Part shown: in pieces, positions 25,563-36,321 of the stretch
How positions within the stretch are numbered: the first letter of the stretch is position 1
Layout of the letters: the number at the start of each line of letters is the position of its first letter
Origin: Ignavibacteria bacterium UBA2373
Lineage (GTDB): Bacteria > Bacteroidota > Ignavibacteria > Kapaibacteriales > UBA961
Length of the DNA stretch: 64,000 bases
Direction of reading: 5' to 3'
Assembly (NCBI GenBank): GCA_002344005.1
Contig: DDTD01000008.1
Location: 10,963 to 74,962 of the forward strand
Notes under the pieces: generated by a model
The model's input: the letters and a program-made list of their open reading frames with translations, nothing else
Databases searched by the model: none
Told to the model about the DNA's origin: nothing
Position numbers and translations under genes: made by a program

Positions 25563-25961
25563 TTACCAAACTGTACAAATAACTTCACCACCCGCATTAA
25601 ATGCTCGTGCTTGCTTATCGGTAACAATTCCTTTTGAAGTTGAAATAATTGCTACACCTAAGCCATTTTTTACACGCGGAATTTCATCCGCCGGTGCATA
25701 AATGCGCCTGCCCGGTTTGCTAACTCGAACAATCTGGTTAATGGCGGGAGCACCATTGTGATAACGTAGAGTAACACGGATTGCTCCTTGCGGACCATTG
25801 CCCTCTACTCTTTCCCAATTTGCAATATATCCCTGATCTTTGAGAATCTCTGCTATAGCAGTTTTTTCTTTTGAAGCAGGTGCATCAACCGTTTTGTGTC
25901 GCGCCTGAGCCGCATTCCTAATCCGTGTAAGGAAATCTGCAATTGTATCTGTTACTGGCAT
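25563..25961 (-). CDS. rpsH: 30S ribosomal protein S8
   Basis: A 132-residue S8 with TDTIADFLTRIRNA at the start and KNGLGVAIISTSKGIVTDKQARAFNAGGEVIC near the end. In E. coli it is the autoregulator of the spc operon. Usual length. Confidence 0.97.
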   Translation of the reverse strand: MPVTDTIADFLTRIRNAAQARHKTVDAPASKEKTAIAEILKDQGYIANWERVEGNGPQGAIRVTLRYHNGAPAINQIVRVSKPGRRIYAPADEIPRVKNGLGVAIISTSKGIVTDKQARAFNAGGEVICTVW

Positions 25962-26015
25962 AAATTTGTTTGAATTACGTTCAACTTTATCTATATGTCT
26001 GAATGTATTTATCGT

Positions 26016-26285
26016 TTACCAACTTGATTTACGAACGCCGGGTATTTTACCCTCTAAGGCAAGTTCTCTGAACTTATTACGACATAAACCATATTTTTTA
26101 TATACTGCACGCCCACGTCCGGTCTGCGAACATCTACTGCGAAGGCGAGTAGGTGCACTATTGCGAGGCAATTTTTGTAAGCCTTCATAGTCGCCTTTTT
26201 CTTTCAATTCTGCTCGTATTGCAGCATACTTATCAATAAGGCGACGACGTTTTTCATTGCGTGCTGTTACACTTTTCTTTGCCAT
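26016..26285 (-). CDS. rpsN: 30S ribosomal protein S14, long zinc-free form
   Basis: An 89-residue S14 of the longer type without the paired CxxC zinc sites: [19 protein letters not shown] and [35 protein letters not shown]. Between rplE and rpsH in the spc order. Confidence 0.96.
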   Translation of the reverse strand: MAKKSVTARNEKRRRLIDKYAAIRAELKEKGDYEGLQKLPRNSAPTRLRSRCSQTGRGRAVYKKYGLCRNKFRELALEGKIPGVRKSSW

Positions 26286-26298
26286 ATATTATACCTTG

Positions 26299-26925
26299 TT
26301 AAGCTTTACGGAAAGGAAATCCAAATTCTTTGAGGAGTGCGTATGCCTCTTCGTCAGTTGAAGCAGAGGTAACAAACGTAATATCCATACCTGTTATGCG
26401 ATTTACCTTGTCAACATCTATTTCAGGAAATATAATCTGCTCTTTGATTCCGATGGTCAAATTACCACGTCCGTCAAATCCTTTATCGGAAAAGCCACGA
26501 AAATCGCGTACTCGAGGTGAGGTAATATTCACAAAACGATCCAAAAATTCAAACATACGCGCTTGTCGCAACGTTACGTGACACCCGATAGGCATACCTT
26601 CACGTAATTTAAAGTTCGCAATTGACTTTTTAGAACGAGTTACCGCCGGTCTTTGGCCTGCAATAAGTTCTAACTCATTAACAGCGGCTTGAAGATTTTT
26701 CGGATCACTCACTGCAACACCAACACCCATATTCAAACAGATTTTCTCAAGTTTTGGTACTTGCATGATGGATTTGTATCCGAACTGTTTCATAAGGTTC
26801 GGAATAATTTGTTCACGATAAAACTGCTTAAGGCGTGGAGTTGGGATATCTCCTTGATACTGCTCTATCCTCGCACCTTCAGGCTTAATATCGAACTTTT
26901 TTGACGTTGTTTGTTTCTTTGCCAT
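26299..26925 (-). CDS. rplE: 50S ribosomal protein L5
   Basis: A 208-residue L5 with [40 protein letters not shown] as the start of the core. It has about 25 extra N-terminal residues ([26 protein letters not shown]) relative to the usual 178-185. The rest, including [17 protein letters not shown] and the final [16 protein letters not shown], is typical. It binds 5S rRNA. Confidence 0.96.
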   Translation of the reverse strand: MAKKQTTSKKFDIKPEGARIEQYQGDIPTPRLKQFYREQIIPNLMKQFGYKSIMQVPKLEKICLNMGVGVAVSDPKNLQAAVNELELIAGQRPAVTRSKKSIANFKLREGMPIGCHVTLRQARMFEFLDRFVNITSPRVRDFRGFSDKGFDGRGNLTIGIKEQIIFPEIDVDKVNRITGMDITFVTSASTDEEAYALLKEFGFPFRKA

Positions 26926-26937
26926 GATACGCTGCTA

Positions 26938-27303
26938 TCAATTTTTTAGTTCTTTTGTATAATATTTTGAGCGCTTTGTACGAACAACACGGACTTTTTC
27001 ACCGTTGCGTTCTTCTATACCCACTCTTACAGGAATACCATCAGAGTCAACAAGCTGTACATTAGAATAATGTATTGGCATCTCGCGCTCTATGATACCA
27101 CCTTGCTGATTTGCGGCTGAAGGTTTCTCATGCTTTTTTCTCACATTTATACCTTCTACCAAAATACGCATAGTTTTCGGATAAACACGAAGAACACGTC
27201 CTGTTTTACCACGTTCCCAATGTTCAGATTGAGTTCCTTCAGTTTTTTCACTACGACCGGCAATAACCATGACCATGTCGCCTTTTTTAATCTTGAGTTT
27301 CAT
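26938..27303 (-). CDS. rplX: 50S ribosomal protein L24
   Basis: A 121-residue L24 with a KOW motif (KKGDMVMVIAGRSEKTEGTQ). The ATG at 27303 (MKLKIKKGDM) is preferred over an in-frame GTG two codons upstream, because an AGAGGA site lies about 8 bases before it. It starts 16 bases after rplN. It is an assembly initiator protein of the 50S. Confidence 0.95.
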   Translation of the reverse strand: MKLKIKKGDMVMVIAGRSEKTEGTQSEHWERGKTGRVLRVYPKTMRILVEGINVRKKHEKPSAANQQGGIIEREMPIHYSNVQLVDSDGIPVRVGIEERNGEKVRVVRTKRSKYYTKELKN

Positions 27304-27319
27304 TTTCACATTCCTCTTC

Positions 27320-27688
27320 TTAAAGAACTTCAGGAGCGAGTGAGATAATTTTCATAAAGTTTCTTTCGCGCAATTCACGCGCTACCGGTCCAAATATACG
27401 AGTGCCACGAGGCTCACCTTGATTATTGAGTATTACCGCAGCATTCTCATCAAAACGTATATATGAACCATCTTTGCGACTAATTTCTTTTTTTGTCCGC
27501 ACTACTACCGCTTTGCAAACATCACCTTTTTTCACATTACCATTAGGCAATGCCGCCTTTACTGAGACCACGATGACATCACCTACACCGGCATAGCGAC
27601 GAGCATGACCACCTAGGATGCGGATACACCGTACGCGTCTGGCTCCGGAATTATCAGCTACAATAAGGTTTGATTCTTCCTGTATCAT
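27320..27688 (-). CDS. rplN: 50S ribosomal protein L14
   Basis: A 122-residue L14 of exact family length, [27 protein letters not shown] and the ending [11 protein letters not shown]. It forms intersubunit bridges. Conserved position after rpsQ (18-base gap). Confidence 0.98.
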   Translation of the reverse strand: MIQEESNLIVADNSGARRVRCIRILGGHARRYAGVGDVIVVSVKAALPNGNVKKGDVCKAVVVRTKKEISRKDGSYIRFDENAAVILNNQGEPRGTRIFGPVARELRERNFMKIISLAPEVL

Positions 27689-27706
27689 TTATCTGCTCTC
27701 CCTCTA

Positions 27707-27994
27707 TTAAATTGCACGTTCGATGATTGTGTCAAGAGACCAACGTTTCTTAGCACTTAATGGACGACTTTCAACTATACGTACCGTATCACCGATTCCG
27801 CACTCATTGTTTTCATCGTGTATCATAACACGCTTTGTTTGCTTGAAATACTTTTTGTAAATCGGGTGTGCAACTTGGCGTTCCAAAGCAACTACCGCAG
27901 ATTTATTCATTTTATTACTCACTACCTTGCCAACACGATACTTACGATGCGGTTGTTTTTGCTCGGTTTGCTGTTCGTTTACTGTTTCTTGCAT
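27707..27994 (-). CDS. rpsQ: 30S ribosomal protein S17
   Basis: A 95-residue S17 with [45 protein letters not shown] and [20 protein letters not shown]. The N-terminal 15 residues (rich in Gln/Glu) extend the usual 80-85-residue form. In the S10 order after rpmC. Confidence 0.97.
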   Translation of the reverse strand: MQETVNEQQTEQKQPHRKYRVGKVVSNKMNKSAVVALERQVAHPIYKKYFKQTKRVMIHDENNECGIGDTVRIVESRPLSAKKRWSLDTIIERAI

Positions 27995-28012
27995 TAATTA
28001 TATCTCCCGATA

Positions 28013-28213
28013 TTAACCCTGTGCCCGTTCGTGAAGAACGGTTTTAATACGGGCAATATCTTTGCGTAATGTATTAAGTTGAGAAGTATTTTGCAATTGT
28101 CCGAGTACACGCTGAAAACGAAGTTTTGTCAAAGTATCTTCATTTTCGCGGATTGCTATCATGAGCTCATCATTGCTCAAGTCACGTAAATCTTTGGCTG
28201 TTCTTCCTTTCAT
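28013..28213 (-). CDS. rpmC: 50S ribosomal protein L29
   Basis: A 66-residue helical protein, [28 protein letters not shown], typical of L29 near the exit tunnel. Its ATG overlaps the rplP stop by four bases (ATGA), indicating coupled translation. Confidence 0.96.
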   Translation of the reverse strand: MKGRTAKDLRDLSNDELMIAIRENEDTLTKLRFQRVLGQLQNTSQLNTLRKDIARIKTVLHERAQG

Positions 28214-28632
28214 TCCATCACCGCATCATAACGTGTAACAAACTTTGTTTTGATTGGCAGTTTATGAGATGCTAACCTTACAGCCTCTTCAGCTGCTTCC
28301 TTAGATACACCGTCTATCTCAAATAATATGCGACCAGGCTTTACGACAGCAACCCAGAACTCAGGATTACCTTTACCACTACCCATACGTGTTTCTGCCG
28401 GTTTTTTAGTTACTGGTTTATCAGGAAAAATCCTAATCCACACTTTTCCGTCACGTTTAAGATAGCGATTGATGGCAATACGAGCAGCCTCAATTTGGCG
28501 ATTCGTAATCCATGCTGGCTCTAATGCTTTCAAACCAAAGGTTCCAAAATCAACAGAAGCCCCACGAAACGATTTACCAGCTCGCCTACCGCGCTGTGTT
28601 TTACGATGTTTTACTCTTTTTGGTATTAGCAT
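28210..28632 (-). CDS. rplP: 50S ribosomal protein L16
   Basis: A 140-residue L16 with [19 protein letters not shown] and the conserved [21 protein letters not shown]. It organises the tRNA-binding site of the 50S. Overlaps rpmC by 4 bases. Confidence 0.98.
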   Translation of the reverse strand: MLIPKRVKHRKTQRGRRAGKSFRGASVDFGTFGLKALEPAWITNRQIEAARIAINRYLKRDGKVWIRIFPDKPVTKKPAETRMGSGKGNPEFWVAVVKPGRILFEIDGVSKEAAEEAVRLASHKLPIKTKFVTRYDAVME

Positions 28633-28687
28633 GACGTATTCTTCTAATTATTCTCTTTGATTGTGTTATTATACACTAATATTTCTC

Positions 28688-29332
28688 TTAATCGCCTGAT
28701 TGTTGTTTTCCGATAATTTCACCACGACAAACCCAGACTTTAACACCGATTTGACCGTAAATTGTCGAGCCTGTAGAAACGCCGTAATCTATATCAGCGC
28801 GCAATGTATGCAAAGGAACTCTGCCTTCTTTGTACTGCTCTGTTCTACTCATATCTGCTCCGCCCAAGCGTCCGGAACACATAACACGAACACCATCAGC
28901 TCCGGTTCTCATGGCAGCGCTCACTGCTTGTTTCATTGCCTTACGGAAAGATACTCTGCCTTCAAGCTGAGATGCAATATTATCAGCTACTAATTGTGCG
29001 TCTAATTCAGGACGTTTAATTTCACTAATAAGAATTTTGGCATCTTTCTTAGTAAGCCTTTTCAATTCCTCTTCCAACAAAGTAATGTCTTTACCGGAAC
29101 GCCCAATAATTACACCGGGACGTGATGTGTGGATGGTTATACGCATTTGCTTTGCAGTTCGCTCAATTACTAAGCGAGCAACACCTGCTTTTTTCAAACG
29201 GCTCTTGATATATTGGCGCACCATTAAATCTTCTGAGAGTTTTTCAGATAGATTTCTTTCGTCAAACCAATTAGCATCCCATTGCTTAATGATGCCTAAG
29301 CGCAACCCTATCGGATTAGTTTTCTGACCCAA
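28688..29332 (-). CDS. rpsC: 30S ribosomal protein S3 (TTG start)
   Basis: A 214-residue S3 beginning GQKTNPIGLRLGI, with the KH motif RPGVIIGRSGKDI and RPELDAQLVADNIASQLEGRVSFRKA. The start is TTG at 29332-29330, confirmed by the conserved M-G-Q-K-x-N-P beginning and an AAGGAG site eight bases upstream; no ATG fits. S3 is on the 30S head by the mRNA entry channel. Confidence 0.97.
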   Translation of the reverse strand: MGQKTNPIGLRLGIIKQWDANWFDERNLSEKLSEDLMVRQYIKSRLKKAGVARLVIERTAKQMRITIHTSRPGVIIGRSGKDITLLEEELKRLTKKDAKILISEIKRPELDAQLVADNIASQLEGRVSFRKAMKQAVSAAMRTGADGVRVMCSGRLGGADMSRTEQYKEGRVPLHTLRADIDYGVSTGSTIYGQIGVKVWVCRGEIIGKQQSGD

Positions 29333-29355
29333 CGTTATACTCCTTGACGCTACTT

Positions 29356-29700
29356 TTAATTAGCAAGTTCTGAAACGACGATTGTTAAATGATGGGAGCG
29401 TTTACGAATTCTGTACGCACGTCCCTGCGGTGCAGGTGATATACGTTTCATCATAGGTCCCGCATCCACATATGCTTGTTTTACAACCAATTTAAAAAGG
29501 TCATAAGATTCAAGCGATTTATTTTCTAAGTTAGCTACTGCTGAACGAAGTACCATTTCGGCATCTTTTGATGCACCTTTCGAATGAAATCGAAGGATAT
29601 TTAGTGCTTCACCAACTGACTTTCCGCGCACCAAATCAACCAATAGGCGCATCTTTCTCGGTGATGAGCGTAAAAACCGACGTATTGCTCGAGCTTCCAT
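29356..29700 (-). CDS. rplV: 50S ribosomal protein L22
   Basis: A 114-residue L22 when started at the ATG at 29700 (MEARAIRRFLRSSPRKMRLLVDLVRGK), the family-like beginning. A GTG six codons upstream is also in frame but not family-like. The C-terminal loop sequence GPMMKRISPAPQGRAYRIRKRSHH lines the exit tunnel. Standard position after rpsS. Confidence 0.95.
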   Translation of the reverse strand: MEARAIRRFLRSSPRKMRLLVDLVRGKSVGEALNILRFHSKGASKDAEMVLRSAVANLENKSLESYDLFKLVVKQAYVDAGPMMKRISPAPQGRAYRIRKRSHHLTIVVSELAN

Positions 29701-29720
29701 AGTGTTTGATTCTCTCACGA

Positions 29721-30008
29721 TTATTTCTTACCTGTTTTCAAATCTTTACGATTACCTGAGTGTCCTCTGTATGTACGTGTCGGCGAAAACTCACCGAGTT
29801 TATGGCCTACCATATTTTCTGAAACATACACAGGTATAAATTTATTACCGTTATGTACAGCAAATGTATGCCCTACAAAGTCCGGAGATATCATTGATGC
29901 CCGAGACCATGTTTTAACGACTTTTTTCTGACCTGCTTTATTTAATTCATCAATTTTTTTCATTAATTTGACACTGATGAATGGTCCTTTTTTAAGAGAA
30001 CGAGCCAT
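29721..30008 (-). CDS. rpsS: 30S ribosomal protein S19
   Basis: A 95-residue S19 with [40 protein letters not shown] and [13 protein letters not shown]. It is on the 30S head. It is 12 bases after rplB. Confidence 0.98.
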   Translation of the reverse strand: MARSLKKGPFISVKLMKKIDELNKAGQKKVVKTWSRASMISPDFVGHTFAVHNGNKFIPVYVSENMVGHKLGEFSPTRTYRGHSGNRKDLKTGKK

Positions 30009-30019
30009 TATTTCCTCTA

Positions 30020-30856
30020 TTATTTAGTCCGTTTTCTGATAATCAATGCATCGGATTTTTTACCTTTTTTACGAGTTTTCAATCCTTTAGCTAATTGTCC
30101 CCATGGCGAACGAGGGTGTTTTCTACCGCCACCTGATTTTGATTTACCTTCACCACCACCCATTGGGTGATCTATCGGATTCATCGCCATACCACGAGTT
30201 TGTGGACGAATACCTTTCCAACGTGAACGTCCCGCTTTACCCCATAAGACATTTTCATTATCGGAGTTTCCAACAGACCCTAATGTCGCAACACACTCCG
30301 ATGGAATATTCCTAATTTCACCTGATGGCAACTTTACCTGAGCATATTTTAGGTCACATCCGACTAACTGAGCTGATGCACCTGCACTCCGTGCAATTTG
30401 TCCACCTTTTCCAGGCTTCAACTCAATGTTATGAATCATCATACCGACAGGTATTTTGTTTAGCGGAAGCGTATTACCATCCTGAAAGTCTGCTTTTGGT
30501 CCGGAAATAATTTCTTGACCTACTTTAAGTTTATCAGGAGCGATAATATAACGCTTTTCGCCATCTTCATATTCTACCAAAGCAATACGACATGTACGGT
30601 TCGGATCATACTCAATGGTTTTTACTATAGCTTTGATGCCAATTTTATTGCGCTTAAAATCAATAATACGATACTTACGTTTATGTCCACCTCCACGATG
30701 TCTAGAGGTAATACGACCGGTATTATTGCGTCCACCGCTTTTCTTAATGGGTTCAAGCAATGATTTCTCAGGAGTATCTGTTGTAACTTCATTGAAGCTA
30801 CTTACTGAGTAAAATCTTGTACCCGGTGTAATCGGTTTTAGTATTCTTAATGCCAT
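30020..30856 (-). CDS. rplB: 50S ribosomal protein L2
   Basis: A 278-residue L2 of usual length, with [26 protein letters not shown] and the peptidyl-transferase-associated [24 protein letters not shown]. It is required for subunit joining and peptidyl transfer. First gene after rplW. Confidence 0.98.
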   Translation of the reverse strand: MALRILKPITPGTRFYSVSSFNEVTTDTPEKSLLEPIKKSGGRNNTGRITSRHRGGGHKRKYRIIDFKRNKIGIKAIVKTIEYDPNRTCRIALVEYEDGEKRYIIAPDKLKVGQEIISGPKADFQDGNTLPLNKIPVGMMIHNIELKPGKGGQIARSAGASAQLVGCDLKYAQVKLPSGEIRNIPSECVATLGSVGNSDNENVLWGKAGRSRWKGIRPQTRGMAMNPIDHPMGGGEGKSKSGGGRKHPRSPWGQLAKGLKTRKKGKKSDALIIRKRTK

Positions 30857-30908
30857 TGTTTTATTTCCCTATTTGGCTCTTACCATCTTTCAATGGTAAA
30901 CTTAGTTC

Positions 30909-31217
30909 TTATTCTTCAACGTTTCCTTCACCGCCAACGATGTCAATCGTGAAGCCGGATTTGAGTGTAATTATTGCTTTCTTACGAAGTGGTGTATGTC
31001 CTCTCATCAGACCACGTTTTGTCATACGGGTTTTATTTTTTCCACGTATTACTACTGTTCTAACATTATCCACTTCTACTCCAAACAATGCTTTAATTGC
31101 ATGTTTGATTTGAATTTTATTCGCATCAGGAGTAACTTCAAAGGTATATTTTCTTGATTCTTGTACTTTATTAGCTTTTTCAGTCAGAATCGGACGTTTG
31201 ATTACTGTAGTTGTCAT
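30909..31217 (-). CDS. rplW: 50S ribosomal protein L23
   Basis: A 102-residue L23 with VIKRPILTEKANKVQESRKYTFEVTPDANKIQIKHAI. The C-terminal region LMRGHTPLRKKAIITLKSGFTIDIVGGEGNVEE is longer than average. It docks trigger factor at the exit tunnel. Confidence 0.96.
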   Translation of the reverse strand: MTTTVIKRPILTEKANKVQESRKYTFEVTPDANKIQIKHAIKALFGVEVDNVRTVVIRGKNKTRMTKRGLMRGHTPLRKKAIITLKSGFTIDIVGGEGNVEE

Positions 31218-31237
31218 AGTTTATTGCCTTCCCTTCA

Positions 31238-31858
31238 TCAAAACGTTTCGATTACTTTTTGTACAGAACTTTTGCACAATACAATTTTCTTATGATTCAA
31301 AATATCGTATGCAGAAGCATTTTCAGCCTGCATAGTTTGGAACTTTGCAATATTACGAGCGGATAGGATAACATTTTCATCCATTACAGGTAATAAGAGC
31401 AAGGTTTTTTCATTCTCTATACGAAGTTTTTTAATTACCTCAGCCATGCGCTTAGTCTTAATCGTATCAAATGAAAAATCATCCACTACCATGAGATTGT
31501 TTTCTTTGACTCTAAGCGAGAGAGCTGATTTACGTGCTAAACGCTTTACTTTCTTTGGCAATCCCAATGTATATTTATGTGGTTTCGGACCATGTATAGT
31601 TCCACCACCAACCCATATAGGTGAGCGAGATGAACCTGAACGGGCAGTTCCACGACCTTTTTGTTTCCAAGGTTTTTTACCGCCGCCTGATACTTCCGTA
31701 CGAGTTTTTGTTTTATGTGTACCTTGTCGCTGATTCGCAAGATATACTTTTACAGCCAAGTGCATCGCATGTTCATGCGGCTCGACATTAAATATGTCAT
31801 CCGGTAATTCCATTGTCCCGGACTTTTGTCCATCTATTGTATATACGTCTATCTGCAT
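31238..31858 (-). CDS. rplD: 50S ribosomal protein L4
   Basis: A 206-residue L4 with the exit-tunnel loop TKTRTEVSGGGKKPWKQKGRGTARSGSSRSPIWVGGG. In E. coli it also autoregulates the S10 operon. Usual length, 9 bases after rplC. Confidence 0.97.
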   Translation of the reverse strand: MQIDVYTIDGQKSGTMELPDDIFNVEPHEHAMHLAVKVYLANQRQGTHKTKTRTEVSGGGKKPWKQKGRGTARSGSSRSPIWVGGGTIHGPKPHKYTLGLPKKVKRLARKSALSLRVKENNLMVVDDFSFDTIKTKRMAEVIKKLRIENEKTLLLLPVMDENVILSARNIAKFQTMQAENASAYDILNHKKIVLCKSSVQKVIETF

Positions 31859-31867
31859 GGCTCGCTA

Positions 31868-32488
31868 TCACATTTTAATTAATTCGACAACGCTGTTAAT
31901 TGCACCCGGAATACTGCCACTGACAAGTATTAGGTTTGAGTCAGGCATTATATCAACAATTTTTAAATTACGAACTGTTGTTTTCTTGCCACCCATTCTT
32001 CCTGCCATACGCTGACCTTTGAATACGCGCGATGGATAAGAAGATGCACCAATTGAACCAGGGGCACGCTGGCGGTCGGCTTGTCCGTGCGTTTGCATAC
32101 CAACACCACTGAAATGATGACGGCGCACAACGCCCTGAAAACCTTTACCTTTACTCGTTCCTACCGCCTTGACAGTATCACCTTTAGTAAAAGCGCTTAC
32201 GGTTATTGCATCACCAACAGCGTAGGCTCCTTGTATATTGCGAAACTCTTTGAGCAATCGCTTAGGAGTAACACCAGCTTTGGTAAATTGACCAGCTACC
32301 GGTTTTGATATTTTATCGGTTCTGGAATCACCATACCCTATTTGAAGGGCATCGTAACCATCCGAATCTTTTGTTTTCACTTTAACAATTGGGCAAGGAC
32401 CAGCCTCGACTACGGTGCATGGAACTAAATCGCCTTTTTCATTAAAGACGCTTGTCATTCCCAGCTTTTTTCCCAATATTACACTCAT
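31868..32488 (-). CDS. rplC: 50S ribosomal protein L3
   Basis: A 206-residue L3 with VILGKKLGMTSVFNEKGDLVPCTVVEAGPCP and KGKGFQGVVRRHHFSG and the basic QGQRMAGRMGGKKTT. It helps start 50S assembly. It is 27 bases after rpsJ. Confidence 0.98.
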   Translation of the reverse strand: MSVILGKKLGMTSVFNEKGDLVPCTVVEAGPCPIVKVKTKDSDGYDALQIGYGDSRTDKISKPVAGQFTKAGVTPKRLLKEFRNIQGAYAVGDAITVSAFTKGDTVKAVGTSKGKGFQGVVRRHHFSGVGMQTHGQADRQRAPGSIGASSYPSRVFKGQRMAGRMGGKKTTVRNLKIVDIMPDSNLILVSGSIPGAINSVVELIKM

Positions 32489-32515
32489 GATTCTATCCTC
32501 GACGCTTCCAATGAT

Positions 32516-32824
32516 TTAGACTTTAACTTCCACATCTACTCCCGCAGGCAATTCCAATCGCATCAATGCATCAATAGTCTTTTGCGTTGAACTAAAGATA
32601 TCAACGAGACGTTTATGAAGACGTGATTCAAATTGCTCACGTGATTTTTTATCAACATGCGGTGAGCGAAGCACGGTATAAATCTGCTTCCGTGTAGGAA
32701 GTGGAATTGGACCGGATACTACTGCTCCCGTTTGTTTTACCGTACGAACGATACGTTCGGCGGATTTGTCTATGAGATTGTGGTCGTACGACTTCAGTTT
32801 AATTCGTATTCGCTGTGCAGCCAC
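32516..32824 (-). CDS. rpsJ: 30S ribosomal protein S10 (GTG start)
   Basis: A 102-residue S10 with [24 protein letters not shown] and [29 protein letters not shown]. The start is GTG at 32824-32822 with an AGAGGA site; the family-like beginning is AAQRIRI. It is first in the S10 unit, and a large hairpin (32871-32912) lies between tuf and it. Confidence 0.97.
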   Translation of the reverse strand: MAAQRIRIKLKSYDHNLIDKSAERIVRTVKQTGAVVSGPIPLPTRKQIYTVLRSPHVDKKSREQFESRLHKRLVDIFSSTQKTIDALMRLELPAGVDVEVKV

Positions 32825-32870
32825 GTCGTTTCCTCTTTATGGAGATAAATGACAAAGGAGAATTCGGAGA

Positions 32871-32912
32871 GAGAAGAGTGTGGGATGGACATTCAGTCCT
32901 TCCCACTTTCTC
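32871..32912 (-). other. Imperfect hairpin between tuf and rpsJ
   Basis: The segment folds into a stem of about 16 pairs with a few bulges: on the minus strand GAGAAAGTGGGAAGGAC pairs with GTCCATCCCACACTCTTCTC around a 5-base loop. It is the only large structure in the 113-bp tuf-rpsJ gap. It could be a transcription attenuator, an S10 leader or an RNA processing site. No T-run follows directly, so intrinsic termination is uncertain. Confidence 0.45.
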
Positions 32913-32937
32913 ATTCCGTGTTAATTTATTTATTATT

Positions 32938-34146
32938 TTATTCTATAATTTTTGTTACAACACCTGCACCTACTGTACGGCCACCTTCACGAATAGCGAA
33001 GCGGAGACCTTCTTCCATAGCTACTGTTGTAATCAATTCAACGACTAAGTTATCAACATTATCACCCGGCATAACCATCTCTACACCGCTTGGCAATTCA
33101 GCGATACCTGTTACATCCGTGGTTCTGAAGTAGAACTGAGGACGGTAACCATTAAAGAATGGAGTATGACGACCACCTTCTTCACGTGTAAGTACATATA
33201 CTTGCGCATTGAATTTATGGTGAGGATTAATAGAACCTGTTTTAGCAAGTACCATACCGCGTTCCAATTCTTCTTTATCAACGCCACGCAATAATAAACC
33301 AACATTATCACCTGCTTGACCTTCATCAAGAAGTTTGCGGAACATTTCGATTCCTGTTACTGTTGTTTTTTTACGAACGCCGAAACCTACAATTTCAACT
33401 TCTTCATTGAGTTTTACGATACCGCGCTCAATTCTGCCTGTACCTACTGTACCGCGACCTGTGATTGAAAACACATCTTCGATAGGCATCAAGAATGGCT
33501 TATCAACATCGCGAATCGGTGTTGGCACATAACTGTCCACAGCATCCATAAGTTCAAAGATACATTTTGTACGCTCGTCATCTTTTGCAGCAGATGGATC
33601 AGATCCAGCATCAAGTGCTTTAAGAGCAGAACCTTTGACAATAGGAATATCATCTCCGGGGAACTCATATTTTGACAACAACTCACGTACTTCAAGCTCT
33701 ACAAGTTCAAGCAACTCAGGGTCAGCAATATCTACTTTATTCAAGAAGACTACAATACGTGGAACACCTACTTGACGTGCAAGCAAGATATGTTCACGCG
33801 TTTGAGGCATTGGACCATCTGTACCGGCAACAACAAGAATTGCGCCGTCCATTTGAGCAGCACCAGTAATCATGTTCTTTACGTAGTCAGCGTGACCGGG
33901 ACAATCTACGTGAGCGTAGTGACGGTTCGCTGTTTCGTATTCTACGTGAGCAGTTGCAATGGTAATCCCACGTGCACGCTCTTCAGGTGCATTATCAATG
34001 GAGTCAAATGAGCGAGCCTGTGATAGACCTGCTTTAGCTAGCACCATTGTGATAGCCGCTGTTAAAGTTGTTTTGCCATGATCAACGTGACCGATTGTAC
34101 CGATATTCACGTGTGGCTTATTTCTTTCAAATTTCTCTTTTGCCAT
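32938..34146 (-). CDS. tuf: Elongation factor Tu
   Basis: A 402-residue EF-Tu with G1 [10 protein letters not shown]3 DCPGHADY, G4 NKVD and the C-terminal [13 protein letters not shown]. It delivers aminoacyl-tRNA to the ribosome. A GGTGAGG site lies before the ATG. It is 83 bases after the second EF-G gene. Confidence 0.98.
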   Translation of the reverse strand: MAKEKFERNKPHVNIGTIGHVDHGKTTLTAAITMVLAKAGLSQARSFDSIDNAPEERARGITIATAHVEYETANRHYAHVDCPGHADYVKNMITGAAQMDGAILVVAGTDGPMPQTREHILLARQVGVPRIVVFLNKVDIADPELLELVELEVRELLSKYEFPGDDIPIVKGSALKALDAGSDPSAAKDDERTKCIFELMDAVDSYVPTPIRDVDKPFLMPIEDVFSITGRGTVGTGRIERGIVKLNEEVEIVGFGVRKKTTVTGIEMFRKLLDEGQAGDNVGLLLRGVDKEELERGMVLAKTGSINPHHKFNAQVYVLTREEGGRHTPFFNGYRPQFYFRTTDVTGIAELPSGVEMVMPGDNVDNLVVELITTVAMEEGLRFAIREGGRTVGAGVVTKIIE

Positions 34147-34229
34147 ATCCTCACCTTTTGAGAGTAATGGTTGAACGAATAGTGGATTTATAAATATTAA
34201 TATGTAAACTAACTCTATTTTTAACCAAA

Positions 34230-36275
34230 TTATACTTTTATGTCATAACCATAAAATTTCATAGAATAACTGCCTCTTCCTTGAGTGATGGAACGTAACG
34301 TTGTTACATAGCCAAACATTTGAGCTAAAGGAACTATTGCTTCGACAGCTTGAGTACTTTGATGCTGCTGAATTCCTTCAATTCTACCTCTTCTCGAACT
34401 TAAGTCAGCAATAACATCACCAATGTGCTCCTCAGGTGAAACAACTTCCACACTGAATACCGGTTCTAACATCATTGGATGTGCTTTGCGACAACCGTCT
34501 CGTGTTGCTATTGACGCTGCAATTTTGTATGCAATTTCATTAGCAGATTCTTCAATAAAGTCGCCACCGATGACATTAACATGAACATCTGTCATTGGAT
34601 AACCAGCCACAGGTCCAACACTAAGAGACTCAAGACAACTTTGAATTATTACATCAAAGTACTGTTTGGGAATTTGGGACATTTCAGAACTGATTTCAGC
34701 TGTATTTCCTGTACCGCGCTCGTTAGGACTTAGTTGTAAAACAACTTTTGCATATTGTCCCTTGCCATTAGCAGACTGACGTTCAAATATACCTTCTTGT
34801 ATAACTTCACTGCTTATTGATTCTCTATACGAAACTTGAGGTCTTCCGACTTTTGTTTGTACATTAAATTCTCGTTTAATTCTATCAACTATAATTTCAA
34901 GATGTAACTCACCTACACCACTAATTATAGTCTGTCCGCTTTCTGCATCATTAAAGAATCGGAAAGTGGGATCTTCTTCTGAAAGTTTTGTAAGAGCTTC
35001 GACTAATTTATCTTGATCACTTGAGGTTTTTACTTCGATTGATTGATTGATTACTGGTTCGGCAAAGTCAATTTTTTCATAAAGAATAGGATGCTCGACA
35101 GCACATAATGTATCACCGGTTCTGGAAAATTTCATTGCGGGTACAGCTATTATATCTCCTGCAAATACTTGAGTAACTTCCTCTCTTTTATTTGCAGCTA
35201 TCCTTAATAACTTACCGATACGCTCATTCTTGCCGACCGTGCTATTATGCACCCTCTCTCCAACATTTACTTTGCCGGAATAGACGCGCAAGAAAGATAA
35301 CTGACCAACAAATGGATCTGTTATGACTTTGAATACCAAACCTGAAAATGGTTCATCTTCATTGGGTTTTCTATATTCAATTTCTTGGCTTGCTTGGGAT
35401 ATGAATCCTTGCGTCTCGCCTCTATCCAAGGGCGAAGGGAGATAATGCACCACAGCATCAAGAAGTGGTTGCACGCCTTTGTTTTTAAACGAGGAGCCGC
35501 ACAGGACCGGAATGAATGAATTCTGTATTGTCGCTGCCCGAATAGTTTTCTGAATCGTTTCTACGCTTATATATTCACCATTGAGATACTTCACCATGAT
35601 TTCATCATCAAAATCAGCAAGTGTTTCTAAAAGCGATGAATAACGCATTTCAACTTCATTTCTATATTCTTGAGGTATTTCAGAAGTTATAACACCACTT
35701 TTTGATTCTTCATCATCAAAATAGTATGCTTTTTTTTCAATAACATCTATTATTCCTTCAAATGAATCAGATGCACCAATTGGAATCTGAATAGGAACTG
35801 CTTTTGCTTTCAGTTTATCAACAATTGATTGAACTGCTTTGTCGAAATCAGCACCTACTCTGTCCATCTTATTCACATAAGCAATGCGAGGAACTTTATA
35901 CATATCGGCTTGTCGCCATACGGTTTCAGACTGCGGCTGAACACCGGCAACACCACAAAATACAGCAACAGCCCCATCAAGTACACGGAGCGACCTCTGA
36001 ACTTCAGCAGTAAAATCAACATGCCCGGGCGTATCAATAAGATTTATTTGGTGATTATCCCAAAAAAAAGTAATTGCCGCCGAAACTATTGTTATACCGC
36101 GTTCTCGTTCTTGTTGCATGTAATCAGTAACAGTATTACCTTCATCTACATTGCCCATTTTATGAACAAAGCCCGAGTAAAAAAGCATTCGCTCCGTTGT
36201 AGTTGTCTTACCGGCATCAATATGTGCCATAATACCAACATTACGAATATCTCTTATTTCTACCGAGCGCGACAT
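34230..36275 (-). CDS. Elongation factor G, spdEFG2-like (mtEFG2-type) paralogue
   Basis: A 681-residue EF-G with G1 [15 protein letters not shown]3 DTPGHVDF and G4 NKMD. The region after switch I is distinctive: [33 protein letters not shown]. The combination of GNT-TDY/W with SAAIT and the [22 protein letters not shown] block resembles, from memory, mitochondrial EF-G2 and spirochaete EF-G2 and not the canonical GAATMDWM. It ends shortly after [14 protein letters not shown], as in that group. Such proteins act in ribosome recycling with RRF instead of translocation. It occupies the place of fusA in the str operon, between rpsG and tuf. The subgroup call needs a phylogeny; a divergent general EF-G is the alternative. 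Confidence 0.85.
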   Translation of the reverse strand: MSRSVEIRDIRNVGIMAHIDAGKTTTTERMLFYSGFVHKMGNVDEGNTVTDYMQQERERGITIVSAAITFFWDNHQINLIDTPGHVDFTAEVQRSLRVLDGAVAVFCGVAGVQPQSETVWRQADMYKVPRIAYVNKMDRVGADFDKAVQSIVDKLKAKAVPIQIPIGASDSFEGIIDVIEKKAYYFDDEESKSGVITSEIPQEYRNEVEMRYSSLLETLADFDDEIMVKYLNGEYISVETIQKTIRAATIQNSFIPVLCGSSFKNKGVQPLLDAVVHYLPSPLDRGETQGFISQASQEIEYRKPNEDEPFSGLVFKVITDPFVGQLSFLRVYSGKVNVGERVHNSTVGKNERIGKLLRIAANKREEVTQVFAGDIIAVPAMKFSRTGDTLCAVEHPILYEKIDFAEPVINQSIEVKTSSDQDKLVEALTKLSEEDPTFRFFNDAESGQTIISGVGELHLEIIVDRIKREFNVQTKVGRPQVSYRESISSEVIQEGIFERQSANGKGQYAKVVLQLSPNERGTGNTAEISSEMSQIPKQYFDVIIQSCLESLSVGPVAGYPMTDVHVNVIGGDFIEESANEIAYKIAASIATRDGCRKAHPMMLEPVFSVEVVSPEEHIGDVIADLSSRRGRIEGIQQHQSTQAVEAIVPLAQMFGYVTTLRSITQGRGSYSMKFYGYDIKV

Positions 36276-36321
36276 AATTCGGTCTTTAGAGTTAATTTTT
36301 CAAAGTACGTCAAAAACTATC

